Origin: Sphingomonas sp. LHG3406-1
GTDB taxonomy: Bacteria > Pseudomonadota > Alphaproteobacteria > Sphingomonadales > Sphingomonadaceae
Direction: 5' to 3'
Assembly: GCF_029637485.1 (NCBI RefSeq)
Contig: NZ_CP069128.1
Location: 2,388,001-2,452,000, forward strand
DNA length: 64,000 nucleotides
Positions 1 to 8,061 of the stretch are shown here, one piece after another. Every line of letters starts with the position of its first letter. Positions within the stretch are counted from its first letter, which is position 1. Made by a program: the position numbers and the translations under genes. The notes beneath the pieces were generated by a model. It worked only from the letters and a program-made list of their open reading frames with translations, had not been told where the DNA came from and did not search any database.

Positions 1-371
1 ATCCGCTCGCCCCCGACCTGGCGCGCTTCTGCCAGCATGGCGGCGGTCGGCGGCTCGTCGATCACATGCGCCATGACCCTGCTCGGCTTGTCGTCCGTGA
101 AGGGATTGCCGGTAACAAGTGCGGTCATCTCGCCGGCCGAGCGCACGAAGACGGGGACGGGCTTGCCGAAATGGCCGGCGATCCTGGCGGCGACGCGGGC
201 GCGGACCTCCGCTTCGTCGAGATCGCTGGTCAGCAGCAGATTGCCGCTGGCGATGAAGGTGCGGACCTGGCCAAAGCCGCACTCCTCGCCCATCCGCTTC
301 AGTTCGCTCATCGGCAGCTTGCCCGTGCCGGCCACGTTCACCGCGCGGAGCAGCGCGACATAGGCGGTCAC
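1..371 (-). CDS. DUF1697 domain protein, partial (C-terminus beyond window)
   Basis: The reading frame stays open to the window edge and shows 123 codons. It begins V/M-TAYVALLRAVNVAGTGKLP, the typical opening of the DUF1697 family of small cytosolic proteins with no established function. The start is GTG at 371, which overlaps the TGA stop of the upstream hydrolase gene (GTGA), so the two are probably translationally coupled. The visible part continues with a second conserved block (TFIASGNLLL). The family assignment is from the recognisable N-terminus; the C-terminal quarter or so is not in the window. Confidence 0.8.
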   Translation of the reverse strand, partial: MTAYVALLRAVNVAGTGKLPMSELKRMGEECGFGQVRTFIASGNLLLTSDLDEAEVRARVAARIAGHFGKPVPVFVRSAGEMTALVTGNPFTDDKPSRVMAHVIDEPPTAAMLAEARQVGGER

Positions 372-1078
372 CCGAACAGCTCGTCCAGATAATCGTTGAG
401 CGCTGCCCAGCTGCGGCGTGCGGCTGCGGCATTGTAGTCAACCCCCGGGATGCCGAGCGTCGCGGCGGCGGGGTTGGTGAAGGCGTGGCCGACATGGCCA
501 TAGCCGTGGATCTGCCAGTCCGCGCCGGCGTCGGTCAGTTCCTTGGCGAGCCCGACCACCGCTTCGGGCGGCACCATCGGATCGTCCCAGCCGTGATAGG
601 CGACCACCTTGGCCCTGATCGGCTGCGGCGGCAGGTCGGGCGCATCGAACAGGCCGTGGAAGCTGGCGACTCCGGCGATGTCCACGCCGGAGCGGGCGAG
701 GTCGAGGACGCACAGGCCGCCGAAGCAATAGCCGATGGCCGCGATCCGGCCCGGGTCGACGCCTTCCTGGGCCCTGGTCACCTCGACGATGTCCAGCATG
801 CGGTCGCGAAGCGCGGCGCGGTCTTCCTTGAGGCGGGTCATGTGGCCGAAGGCGAGATCGCGCTCGTCCGGACCATTGTAGCTGCGTCCCCACAGGTCCG
901 CGACCAGGCAGGAATAGCCGCGCGCCGCGAGATCGCGGGCAAAGCCCATCTCGAGGTCGCTCACCCCGGCGAAGGTCGGCACGATGATGACCGTCCCGCG
1001 CGCCGCCCCGCCGGTGCCGACGAACACGCTCCGCAACGGCTCGCCGCCAAATTCGTGGGTGATGGTTCGCTCGGTCAT
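368..1078 (-). CDS. dienelactone hydrolase family protein
   Basis: This is a 236-residue alpha/beta hydrolase of the dienelactone hydrolase family, cytosolic, hydrolysing an ester or lactone that the sequence does not identify. The nucleophile elbow is GYCFGG with Cys118. The other triad members are an Asp in HGWDDP (about 165) and His198 in HVGHAF. I chose the ATG at 1078 because a perfect AGGAGG lies 4 nt upstream. An in-frame ATG five codons earlier overlaps the recN stop and has no ribosome site. It follows recN directly and overlaps the DUF1697 gene by 4 nt, so the three form one transcription unit. Confidence 0.9.
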   Translation of the reverse strand: MTERTITHEFGGEPLRSVFVGTGGAARGTVIIVPTFAGVSDLEMGFARDLAARGYSCLVADLWGRSYNGPDERDLAFGHMTRLKEDRAALRDRMLDIVEVTRAQEGVDPGRIAAIGYCFGGLCVLDLARSGVDIAGVASFHGLFDAPDLPPQPIRAKVVAYHGWDDPMVPPEAVVGLAKELTDAGADWQIHGYGHVGHAFTNPAAATLGIPGVDYNAAAARRSWAALNDYLDELFG

Positions 1079-1089
1079 CGTTCCTCCTG

Positions 1090-2742
1090 TCATGCCGTCT
1101 CCAGCAGCCGCGCCGCCTGGGCGCGGGCCTCGTCGGTCACTGCCGCGCCGGACAGCATCCGCGCAATCTCTTCCTGCCGCTCATGGGCTTCGAGCCGGCG
1201 GACGGTGGTTCGGGTGCCCTCGGCGCCGTGGCTCTTTTCGATTCGGTAGTGATGGCGCGCGCGGGCGGCGACCTGGGGGCTGTGGGTGACGACCAGCAGC
1301 TGGCTTCGCTCCGCCAGCCGAGCGAGCCGCTCGCCGATGGCGCTGGCGACTGCACCGCCGACTCCGCGATCGATCTCGTCGAAGATCATGGTCGAGGCGC
1401 CGCCTTCCTCCGCCAGCGCGACCTTGAGCGCGAGGATGAACCGGCTGAGTTCGCCGCCCGAGGCGATCTTGGTCAGCGCGCCGAACGGAGCGCCGGGATT
1501 GGTCGACACCTCGAATTCGACCCGGTCGCTGCCTGCCGGGCCAGCCATGCCGGGCTGGACCATGGTGCGGAAGCGGGCCGACTCCAGCTTCAGCGGCGCG
1601 AGCTCGTTCGCCACCGCCTCGTCGAGCCGGGCGGCGGCGGTGCGGCGGGTTTCGGTGAGGGTGGCGGCGGCCTCGGCATAGGCGGCCTCGGCGAGGTCGA
1701 GCGCCTTCTCCATCTCGGCGATGCGTTCGTCGCCGCTGTCGATCGCCTGGCGCTGTTCGCGCATCCGGTGGAGCAGTTCGGCGAGGCGGTCGGGCTCGAC
1801 CCGGTGCTTGCGGGCGAGGCCGCGAAGCTCGAACAGGCGGGCTTCGGCTTCCTCCAGATCCTCGGCCGAGAAGTCGAGTTCGCCGCGAGCGCGGGCGACC
1901 TTCTCCTCCGCTTCGCCGCCTTCGATGATGGCGCGATCGAGCGCGGCCAGCGCCTCGGCCAGCAACGGGTGCGCGTCGCTGATCCGCTCCAGCCGCCGGG
2001 CAGCCTGGCGAAGCTGCGACAATCCCCCGTCGGAACCGGTGAACAGGGAGGCGAGTCCGTCGAGATCCTCCTGGATCCGGGCGAACTGCTTCATGCCGGC
2101 GCGCTTTTCGGCCAGCGCCTGTTCTTCGCCTTCCTCCGGCTCGAGCCTGGCCAGTTCGGCGATGCTGTGGTCGAGGAAGTCGCGGTCACGGTCGGCGTCC
2201 GACTGGGCGCGGCGGAGCTGGTCGAGTTCGCTGCGCAGATCGGACAGGCGGGTCCAGAGGCGCGCGGCCGGCCCGCTGTCGATCCGGCCGAAGGCGTCGA
2301 GCAAGGCGCGGTGACCACGCGGGTCGAGCAGGCCGCGATCGTCATGCTGGCCGTGGATCTCGACCAGGCTCGCGCCCGCTTCGCGCAGGGTGGCCGCGGG
2401 TACCGGCGATCCGCCGAGGAAGGCGCGGCTGCCGCCATCGGCCTTCAAGGTACGGCGGAAGACGAGGGCCTCGCCCGCCTCATGCTCGATCCCCGCCTCG
2501 TCCAGCGCGGCAAGGGCAGGGTGGCCGCCGGGCAGCTCGAACTCGGCGGTGACGGACGCGCCGTCCTCGCCGGCACGGACCAGCCCACTGTCGGCGCGGA
2601 CGCCCAGCGCGAGGCCGAGCGAATCGAGCAGGATCGACTTGCCGGCGCCCGTCTCGCCGGTCAGCACCCCAAGGCCGTCGCCGAAATCGAGGGTGAGCCG
2701 GTCGATCAGCACCACGTCACGGATGACGAGCTGCCTCAGCAT
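1090..2742 (-). CDS. recN: DNA repair protein RecN
   Basis: RecN is an SMC-like ATPase acting in recombinational double-strand-break repair. The 550-residue product has a Walker A (GETGAGKS, about 29-36), long charged coiled-coil arms in the middle, an ABC signature (SGGELSRF, about 425-433) and Walker B (FDEID, about 453) near the C-terminus, as expected. Longer in-frame starts exist but read into bamD. The start at 2742 gives the canonical MLRQLVIRDV opening behind a G-rich stretch. It lies 22 nt downstream of bamD, an arrangement common in alphaproteobacteria. Confidence 0.96.
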   Translation of the reverse strand: MLRQLVIRDVVLIDRLTLDFGDGLGVLTGETGAGKSILLDSLGLALGVRADSGLVRAGEDGASVTAEFELPGGHPALAALDEAGIEHEAGEALVFRRTLKADGGSRAFLGGSPVPAATLREAGASLVEIHGQHDDRGLLDPRGHRALLDAFGRIDSGPAARLWTRLSDLRSELDQLRRAQSDADRDRDFLDHSIAELARLEPEEGEEQALAEKRAGMKQFARIQEDLDGLASLFTGSDGGLSQLRQAARRLERISDAHPLLAEALAALDRAIIEGGEAEEKVARARGELDFSAEDLEEAEARLFELRGLARKHRVEPDRLAELLHRMREQRQAIDSGDERIAEMEKALDLAEAAYAEAAATLTETRRTAAARLDEAVANELAPLKLESARFRTMVQPGMAGPAGSDRVEFEVSTNPGAPFGALTKIASGGELSRFILALKVALAEEGGASTMIFDEIDRGVGGAVASAIGERLARLAERSQLLVVTHSPQVAARARHHYRIEKSHGAEGTRTTVRRLEAHERQEEIARMLSGAAVTDEARAQAARLLETA

Positions 2743-2764
2743 CCCCCCGGCCCCCGGCTCTCCG

Positions 2765-3562
2765 TCAGGCCGCGCTCTGCGGCGCGTTGGGGACGTGCCG
2801 GCGGACAAGCGCATAGGCGCGCTCGTACCAGACCGTGCCCGGATAGTTGCGGCCGAGGACCGCGGCCGACTTGACCGCCTCGTCCGGCAGGCCGAGCGCC
2901 AGATAGCTTTCGGTCAGGCGCATCAGCGCCTCGGGCGCGTGGGTGGTGGTCTGATATTTGTCGACCACTTCGCGGAAGCGGTTGACGCTCGCCAGCCAGT
3001 TGCCCGCGCGCTGGTAATAGCGGCCGACTTCCATCTCCTTGCCGCCGAGCTGGTCGTTGATGAGGTCCAGCTTCAGGCGCGCGTCGGCGGCGTAGCGGCT
3101 CTCGGGATAGCGGCGGATGAGCTCGTTGAAGGCATCGCCCGCCTGGCCCGTGATCTTCTGGTCGCGGGTGACGTCGGCGATCTGATTGTAATAGCTCATC
3201 GCGATCAGATAGTTGGCGTAGGGCGCGTCCTTGTTGCCCGGATGGATGGTCAGGAAGCGCTGGGCCGAGCTGATCGCGTCGGGATAGGTCTGCGCCATGT
3301 AGTAGCTGAAGGCGCTCATCAGCTGGGCGCGGCGGGCCCACACCGAATAGGGGTGCTGGCGCTCCACCTCGTCGAACAGTTTCGCCGCCTGCTGATAGTC
3401 GCCACGGTCGAGCCGGCTCTTGGCGAGGCCGTAGAGGGTGTTGACGTCGCGGGCGACGTAGGCGGTGTCGGCCCTGGTCCGGTTGCGGGCGCAACCGGCG
3501 ACCGGAAGCGCGACGGCGCAGACGAGGAGCAGGGCCAGGGGACGGGAGGGCTTCAGCAGCAT
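2765..3562 (-). CDS. bamD: outer membrane assembly lipoprotein BamD
   Basis: This is the essential lipoprotein of the BAM complex that inserts beta-barrel proteins in the outer membrane. The 265-residue precursor has a lipoprotein signal with lipobox VAGC (Cys24), then TPR-like helices beginning around DVNTLYGLAKSRLDRGDY and including the conserved HPYSVWARRAQLM and LTIHPGNKDAPYA stretches. The start at 3562 is fixed by the signal peptide; a longer frame upstream gives only arginine-rich sequence unlike the family. recN follows after 22 nt. Confidence 0.96.
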   Translation of the reverse strand: MLLKPSRPLALLLVCAVALPVAGCARNRTRADTAYVARDVNTLYGLAKSRLDRGDYQQAAKLFDEVERQHPYSVWARRAQLMSAFSYYMAQTYPDAISSAQRFLTIHPGNKDAPYANYLIAMSYYNQIADVTRDQKITGQAGDAFNELIRRYPESRYAADARLKLDLINDQLGGKEMEVGRYYQRAGNWLASVNRFREVVDKYQTTTHAPEALMRLTESYLALGLPDEAVKSAAVLGRNYPGTVWYERAYALVRRHVPNAPQSAA

Positions 3563-3606
3563 GAGCGGCCTTCTAGGACAGACGGATGGGGAGGCCAAGC
3601 GGAGAT

Positions 3607-3630
3607 GCCGGGGTCTGAATGAACCCCGGC
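3607..3630 (-). terminator. stem-loop directly after secF stop
   Basis: An 8-bp perfect stem (GCCGGGGT with ACCCCGGC) and an 8-nt loop begin immediately after the secF TAA. There is no T-run, so it may stabilise or attenuate the message rather than terminate it. It separates secF from bamD. Confidence 0.45.
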
Positions 3631-4593
3631 TTACACCACCGCGCCGTCGCCGCCTGCCAGCGCGGGTGCCTTGTCGTCCACCTTGAGGAAGCTGTCGGGC
3701 TTGACCCCCAGCCACACCAGCACGGGCGCCGAGATGTAGATGGACGAATAGGTGCCGATGAAGGTGCCGAGCAGGATTGCGGCGGTCAGGCCGAAGATGA
3801 CGTCCGGGCCGAAGATCAGCAACATGGCGAGCGCCAGCATGATCGAGCCCGAAGTGACGATCGTCCGGCTCAGCGTCTCGTTCAATGAAAGGTTAAGCAG
3901 GGGCACGATCTGCATCTTGCGGAACTTGCGCAGGTTCTCGCGGATACGGTCGTAGATGACGACGGTATCGTTCAACGAATAGCCGACCACTGCGAGGAAG
4001 GCGGCGACGATGTTGAGGTCGACCTGCAGCCGGGTCACGGCAAAGAAGCCGAGGATCACCGACACGTCGTGGAACAGGGTGAGCAGGGCGCCGACGCCGA
4101 ACTGCCATTCGAAGCGGAACCAAATGTAGATGGCGACCCCGAGCATGGCGAGAGTAATGGCCAGCAGGCCGTCGCGGGCCAGTTCGCCGGACACCTTGCC
4201 GGAAACCGCCTCACCGGCACCGACGTTCACCCCCGGATATTGCTGCTGGAGCATGACCCGGACCTGGCTGACGATGGCGGCCGCCTGCGCGTCCTGTCCT
4301 TCGGGCCGCGGAAGGCGGATCTGGTAGGTCCGGCCGTCGCCGAATTCCTGGATGCTGGCGTCGCCGACGTTCAGCGCCTCGACCTTGCCGCGCAGGTCCT
4401 CGATCGGGACCTGCTGCGCGAAGGTCGCGCGCACCATCTGCCCGCCGACGAAGTCGATGCCGAGGTTGAGGCCTCTGATCCCCACCAGCGCGAGGCTGGC
4501 GATGGTGACCAGCAGCGACAGCATGAGGGCGATGTTGCGCACCTTCATGAAGTCGATGTTGGTGTCGTCGGGAACGAGCTTGAGCAGTTTCAT
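3631..4593 (-). CDS. secF: protein translocase subunit SecF
   Basis: SecF is the inner-membrane partner of SecD that uses the proton gradient to drive late steps of Sec export. The 320-residue protein has an N-terminal membrane segment (about 17-36), the conserved GIDFVGG motif after it, a periplasmic P1 domain, and a C-terminal block of membrane helices containing the RND-type stretch YSLNDTVVIYDRIREN. It follows secD but is separated from it by a 95-nt gap that holds an inverted repeat. Confidence 0.96.
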   Translation of the reverse strand: MKLLKLVPDDTNIDFMKVRNIALMLSLLVTIASLALVGIRGLNLGIDFVGGQMVRATFAQQVPIEDLRGKVEALNVGDASIQEFGDGRTYQIRLPRPEGQDAQAAAIVSQVRVMLQQQYPGVNVGAGEAVSGKVSGELARDGLLAITLAMLGVAIYIWFRFEWQFGVGALLTLFHDVSVILGFFAVTRLQVDLNIVAAFLAVVGYSLNDTVVIYDRIRENLRKFRKMQIVPLLNLSLNETLSRTIVTSGSIMLALAMLLIFGPDVIFGLTAAILLGTFIGTYSSIYISAPVLVWLGVKPDSFLKVDDKAPALAGGDGAVV

Positions 4594-4600
4594 CTAGACC

Positions 4601-4682
4601 CTCGTCGTCTCGGCAAAGGCCGGGACCTCAGGAGAGGAAGCGCGATCCACGCGGAGGTCCTGGCCTGCGCCAGGACGACGAG
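4601..4682. repeat. inverted-repeat element between secD and secF
   Basis: Two 29-nt arms (4601-4629 and 4654-4682) are near-complementary, differing at a few positions, and bracket a 24-nt centre. The arms carry a CTCGTCGTC...GGACCTC pattern. The element fills nearly the whole secD-secF gap and would fold into a long hairpin in the secDF mRNA. It resembles the dispersed palindromic elements of sphingomonad genomes; family membership is inferred. Confidence 0.75.
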
Positions 4683-4688
4683 AGCGCG

Positions 4689-6281
4689 TCATATGTGCAG
4701 TTCCTTGGGCCGCTTGCGCTTGACCCACAGGGCGACCAGCAGCCGCGTGAAGTTGACGGCGGTGAAGACCGAGGTGGCGATGCCGATCAGCAGCACGACC
4801 GCGAAGCCTCGCACCGGACCCGAGCCGAAATACCACATCAAGGCGGCGGCGATGACGTTGGTGATGTTGGCGTCGAAAATGGCGGTGGACGCTTCCTTGT
4901 AGCCGGTATCGATCGCGTCGAGCAGCTTGCGTCCGCGCTTCTGCTCCTCGCGGATGCGCTCGTTGATCAGCACGTTGGCATCGACCGCCGCGCCGATGGT
5001 CAGCACGAAGCCGGCGATTCCGGGCAGGGTCAGCGCCGATCCGGCGATGCCCATGATCGCCAGGATCAGGAAGGCGTTCACCACCAGCGCCACGTTCGCA
5101 TAGACGCCGAACCGGCCATAGGTCACGATCATGAACAGCATGACCGCCAGAATGGCGATGGCGGAGGCGATCAGGCCCTTCTCGATCGAGTCGCGGCCGA
5201 GCTCGGCGGAAACGGTGCGCTCCTCGATCACGTCCAGCTTCACCGGCAGCTTGCCCGAGGACAAGGCGATCGCCAGCTCGTTCGCGGTCTCGACCGTGAA
5301 ACCGCCGCTGATCTGCGCGCTTCCGCCGAGGATCGGCTCGTTGATGTTGGCGACCGAGATCACCTTGTTGTCGAGGATGATGGCGAAGGGCTTGCCGACA
5401 TTGTCGGTGGTCACCCGTCCGAAGCGGCGCGCGCCGCTGCTGTCGAAGCGGATGCTCACGACCGGCGCGCCGCTCTGCTGGTCGAACGTCTGCTGCGCCT
5501 GAGCGACCTGCTCGCCGCTGACCATCACGCGCCGCTGCAGGGCGACCGGAGCGCCGCCATTGGCCATCGTCAGGATCTGGCTGCCCGGCGGGGCACGGCC
5601 CTGCGCCACCTGCTCGGGGTCGGCGCGCTCGTCGACCAGCTTGAATTCGAGCCGGGCGGTCTGGCCGATCAGCCGCTTCAGGCTCTCGGGATCGTCGATT
5701 CCGGGGACCTGCACCAGGATGCGGTTCTGGCCCTGGTTGATGACGGTGACTTCCCGGGTGCCCGACGGGTCGATTCGGCGGCGGACGACGTCGCGGGCGA
5801 CGGTCATGGCATCGCGGATGGCCTGCTGCGCGCCCTCGGGCGTCGGAGTCATGATGACCCGGTTGCCGTCCTGCGTGCTGACGTTCCAGGTCCGGGTGCC
5901 GGTCAGGCCGACGCCCTGGGTAAGGGTGCGAAGCCGCTCGACCGCGGCGTCGAGCTGGGTCGGATCGCGCAGGATGAAGCTGACCCGGCCGTCGGACGTC
6001 GAAATGTCGCCGACCTGGATGCGCGGATCGCGCCGGAGCTCCTGGGAGACGCTGTCTTCCATCGCCGCCACCCGCTGGCGCTCGGCGTCGGCAAGGTCGG
6101 CTTCGAGCAGCAGCTGGCTACCACCGGCGATATCGAGGCCGAGGGCGATCTGCGTGCGGGGAACGAAGGTCGGCCAGGTCGCTACCTGATCGCGCGGAAA
6201 TAAGCTGGGAATGGCAAAGGCGATCCCAAAGGCGATCGCCAGGAAGATGCCCCAGATCTTCCACCGCGGCAGGTCGAACAT
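4689..6281 (-). CDS. secD: protein translocase subunit SecD
   Basis: This is the larger SecDF subunit, an inner-membrane RND-type protein with large periplasmic domains. The 530-residue sequence has an N-terminal membrane helix (about 8-27), the family motif ALGLDIAGGSQLLLE, the periplasmic P1 domain, and a C-terminal six-helix block containing GAAVDANVLINERIREE. The ATG at 6281 overlaps the yajC stop by one base (TGATG), so yajC-secD are translationally coupled. No internal defects are visible. Confidence 0.97.
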   Translation of the reverse strand: MFDLPRWKIWGIFLAIAFGIAFAIPSLFPRDQVATWPTFVPRTQIALGLDIAGGSQLLLEADLADAERQRVAAMEDSVSQELRRDPRIQVGDISTSDGRVSFILRDPTQLDAAVERLRTLTQGVGLTGTRTWNVSTQDGNRVIMTPTPEGAQQAIRDAMTVARDVVRRRIDPSGTREVTVINQGQNRILVQVPGIDDPESLKRLIGQTARLEFKLVDERADPEQVAQGRAPPGSQILTMANGGAPVALQRRVMVSGEQVAQAQQTFDQQSGAPVVSIRFDSSGARRFGRVTTDNVGKPFAIILDNKVISVANINEPILGGSAQISGGFTVETANELAIALSSGKLPVKLDVIEERTVSAELGRDSIEKGLIASAIAILAVMLFMIVTYGRFGVYANVALVVNAFLILAIMGIAGSALTLPGIAGFVLTIGAAVDANVLINERIREEQKRGRKLLDAIDTGYKEASTAIFDANITNVIAAALMWYFGSGPVRGFAVVLLIGIATSVFTAVNFTRLLVALWVKRKRPKELHI

Positions 6282-6622
6282 CAGTCGTTCGCGCTCTTGG
6301 GGCTTGGATTGATGACGGTGGACAGGGTCGACTTGACGACCCGCACCTTGACGTTCTGCGCGATCTCCACCTCGACCTCGTGGTCGTCGACGACGCGGCT
6401 GACGCGGCCGCGGATGCCCCCGGCGGTGACCACTTCATCGCCCTTCTTGACCGCCGCGATCATCGCCTGGTGATCCTTCATCCGCTTCTGCTGCGGACGG
6501 ATCATCAGGAAATAGAAGATCACGAAGATCAGCAGGAAGGGGAAGATCTGGAAAATGAAGGCGGCGGCACCGCCCGGCGCTGCGGGCGCTGCGGCTGCGA
6601 GGATCAGGCTCATCTCGGACAT
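6281..6622 (-). CDS. yajC: preprotein translocase subunit YajC
   Basis: YajC is a small single-pass inner-membrane protein associated with SecDF. The 113-residue product has one strong hydrophobic helix (FIFQIFPFLLIFVIFYFLMI) followed by the conserved RPQQKRMKDHQAMI and GDEVVTAGGIRG segments. The ATG at 6622 or the one at 6613 is the start; the open frame further upstream runs into tRNA-Pro and cannot be coding. It heads the yajC-secD-secF operon. Confidence 0.93.
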   Translation of the reverse strand: MSEMSLILAAAAPAAPGGAAAFIFQIFPFLLIFVIFYFLMIRPQQKRMKDHQAMIAAVKKGDEVVTAGGIRGRVSRVVDDHEVEVEIAQNVKVRVVKSTLSTVINPSPKSAND

Positions 6623-6652
6623 TGGTGTCGCGGATCTTTCGCTTAGATAAAA

Positions 6653-6729
6653 TGGTCGGGGCGACTGGATTCGAACCAGCGACCCCCACACCCCCAGTGT
6701 GATGCGCTACCAGGCTGCGCTACGCCCCG
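6653..6729 (-). tRNA. tRNA-Pro (anticodon GGG)
   Basis: A full cloverleaf can be drawn: acceptor CGGGGCG pairing with CGCCCCG, D-arm with GCGC, anticodon loop CTGGGGG (anticodon GGG), and T-arm GCTGG-TTCGAAT-CCAGT. The discriminator A and CCA end are encoded. The gene lies 30 nt upstream of the yajC start and reads in the same direction, so it may share a promoter with yajC. Confidence 0.96.
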
Positions 6730-6849
6730 ACCGGCGCCGCCTTGGCATTCAGGCGACGAGCGGCGCAGATAGTTGCGGCGGACGCATTAGGCAAGGCGGG
6801 GTTGATGGTGAGGGCACGGCGAGGACGGCGGCGGGGAGGGCGTCTGGCG

Positions 6850-7503
6850 ATGCGAATCGCCTTGGCGCTCGCTGCCATGCCTTGCCTGTACCTCCTGGCG
6901 GCGCTGCTCGGCGCGCTGGTTCCGCTCAACCCCGGCTGGTCGGAGCCGGAGCGGGGGACGACCATCTATCTGCGCTCGAACGGCGTGCATCTCGACATCA
7001 TGATGCCGGCGGCGGCGCATGGCCTCGACTGGCGGCCGCTGTTGCCGGAGGAGGACTTCCGAGCGGCGCCGGCAGAGCCGCGCTGGTTCGGCTTCGGCGC
7101 GGGCGAGCGGCGCGTCTATCTCGAGACCCCTGCGTGGAGCGACCTCAGCGCCCGCACTGCCTGGGCGGCACTGACCGGCGGCGAACGGGTGATCCATGTC
7201 GAGCGCACCGGAGATGCCGGAAGCGACCTTTACGCCATCCGCCTCCGTCCGGAGGAATATCGCCGCCTGTGGGCCGCGATCCGTGCCGAGTTCGACGGGC
7301 CGCCGCAGCGGATCGATCATCCCGGCTATGGCCTCGAAGACGCCTTCTACCATGGCCGCGGCCACGCCAGCGCGGTGCAGACCTGCAATCAGTGGGTCGC
7401 CGACAAGCTCCGGCTCGCCGGAGTCGAGACCAGCCTCTGGTCGCCCTTCGTGCAGGGCCTCGCCTGGCGCTATCGCCCGGTCACCCCGGGTCAGCCGGGA
7501 TAA
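6850..7503 (+). CDS. TIGR02117/DUF2459-type membrane-anchored protein
   Basis: This 217-residue protein of unknown function has an N-terminal membrane anchor (about 5-25) and an exported domain. The segments TTIYLRSNGVHLDIMMP and YGLEDAFYHGRGHASAVQTCNQWVADKLR match the DUF2459/TIGR02117 family, including the conserved Cys in TCNQW. I prefer the ATG at 6850, which has GGGGAGGG about 9 nt upstream. An earlier in-frame ATG at 6805 would add a 15-residue arginine-rich leader. Its 3' end overlaps the convergent GFA gene by 13 nt. Confidence 0.8.
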   Translation: MRIALALAAMPCLYLLAALLGALVPLNPGWSEPERGTTIYLRSNGVHLDIMMPAAAHGLDWRPLLPEEDFRAAPAEPRWFGFGAGERRVYLETPAWSDLSARTAWAALTGGERVIHVERTGDAGSDLYAIRLRPEEYRRLWAAIRAEFDGPPQRIDHPGYGLEDAFYHGRGHASAVQTCNQWVADKLRLAGVETSLWSPFVQGLAWRYRPVTPGQPG

Positions 7504-7892
7504 CGCTCGAAAGAGGGCAGGCCGTCGAGCTTGCCCATCCAGCCGATCCGCTCGGCCGTCTGGATCTGGCCCTGCACCGGGAAGGCGTCCGGATGGTCGA
7601 AGGTCGCCGACTGAATGTCGATCTGACCCGGGAAGATCTGTTCGTTGCGGTAGAAGAGGCTGGTCCCGCAGGTGCCGCAGAACTGCCGCTCGGCATGCTC
7701 GGAGCTCTGGTAGCTCCTGGGCTCGCCGGAGATGGTCACGTCCTCGCGCTGGAACAGGCTCCAGCTGGTCGCCGGCGTGCCGCTCGCCCGCTGGCAGTCC
7801 CGGCAGTGGCAGAGCGCGTGATGGACCGGCTGCGCGCCTTCGCGGATCTCGTACCGCACCGCGCCGCACATGCAGCCACCCTGCTCCGCCAT
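7491..7892 (-). CDS. GFA family (CENP-V/GFA domain) protein
   Basis: This 133-residue zinc-binding protein belongs to the GFA/CENP-V fold family, which includes glutathione-dependent formaldehyde-activating enzyme. The metal ligands are the expected cysteines: C7xC9, C28xC30xxC33 (CHCRDCQR) and C72xxC75 (CGTCG). The real substrate is not deducible, since most members are not formaldehyde enzymes. I chose the second ATG (7892) because AGGGGAG sits 6 nt upstream of it; the ATG at 7898 directly abuts that site. Confidence 0.88.
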   Translation of the reverse strand: MAEQGGCMCGAVRYEIREGAQPVHHALCHCRDCQRASGTPATSWSLFQREDVTISGEPRSYQSSEHAERQFCGTCGTSLFYRNEQIFPGQIDIQSATFDHPDAFPVQGQIQTAERIGWMGKLDGLPSFERYPG

Positions 7893-7987
7893 GTCCATCT
7901 CCCCTGCCTTGAGAATCGTGCCCGCAGGATGCGCGAACTTCCGGAACGTTTCAAGAACAAAGGATCTGAGCGCCAGATTCGGCTAGC

Positions 7988-8015
7988 GGTCCGACGGTGT
8001 TTCCACCGCCGGACC
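7988..8015. terminator. stem-loop between GFA and chemoreceptor genes
   Basis: A 12-bp stem with one mismatch (GGTCCGACGGTG against CACCGCCGGACC) encloses a TTTC loop, about 50 nt past the chemoreceptor stop on the minus strand. A second GC-rich stem (TCGGCCCG/CGGGCCGA) lies nearer the gene. Neither has a T-run, so the terminator role is tentative. Confidence 0.35.
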
Positions 8016-8061
8016 ACATCGTCGGCCCGCAATGGGGGAGATGTCGGGCCGAAGCTCGTCG

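Noticed and set aside
1183..2874. Long plus-strand open frame opposite recN
   Set aside because: Antisense shadow of recN; no homologous motifs.
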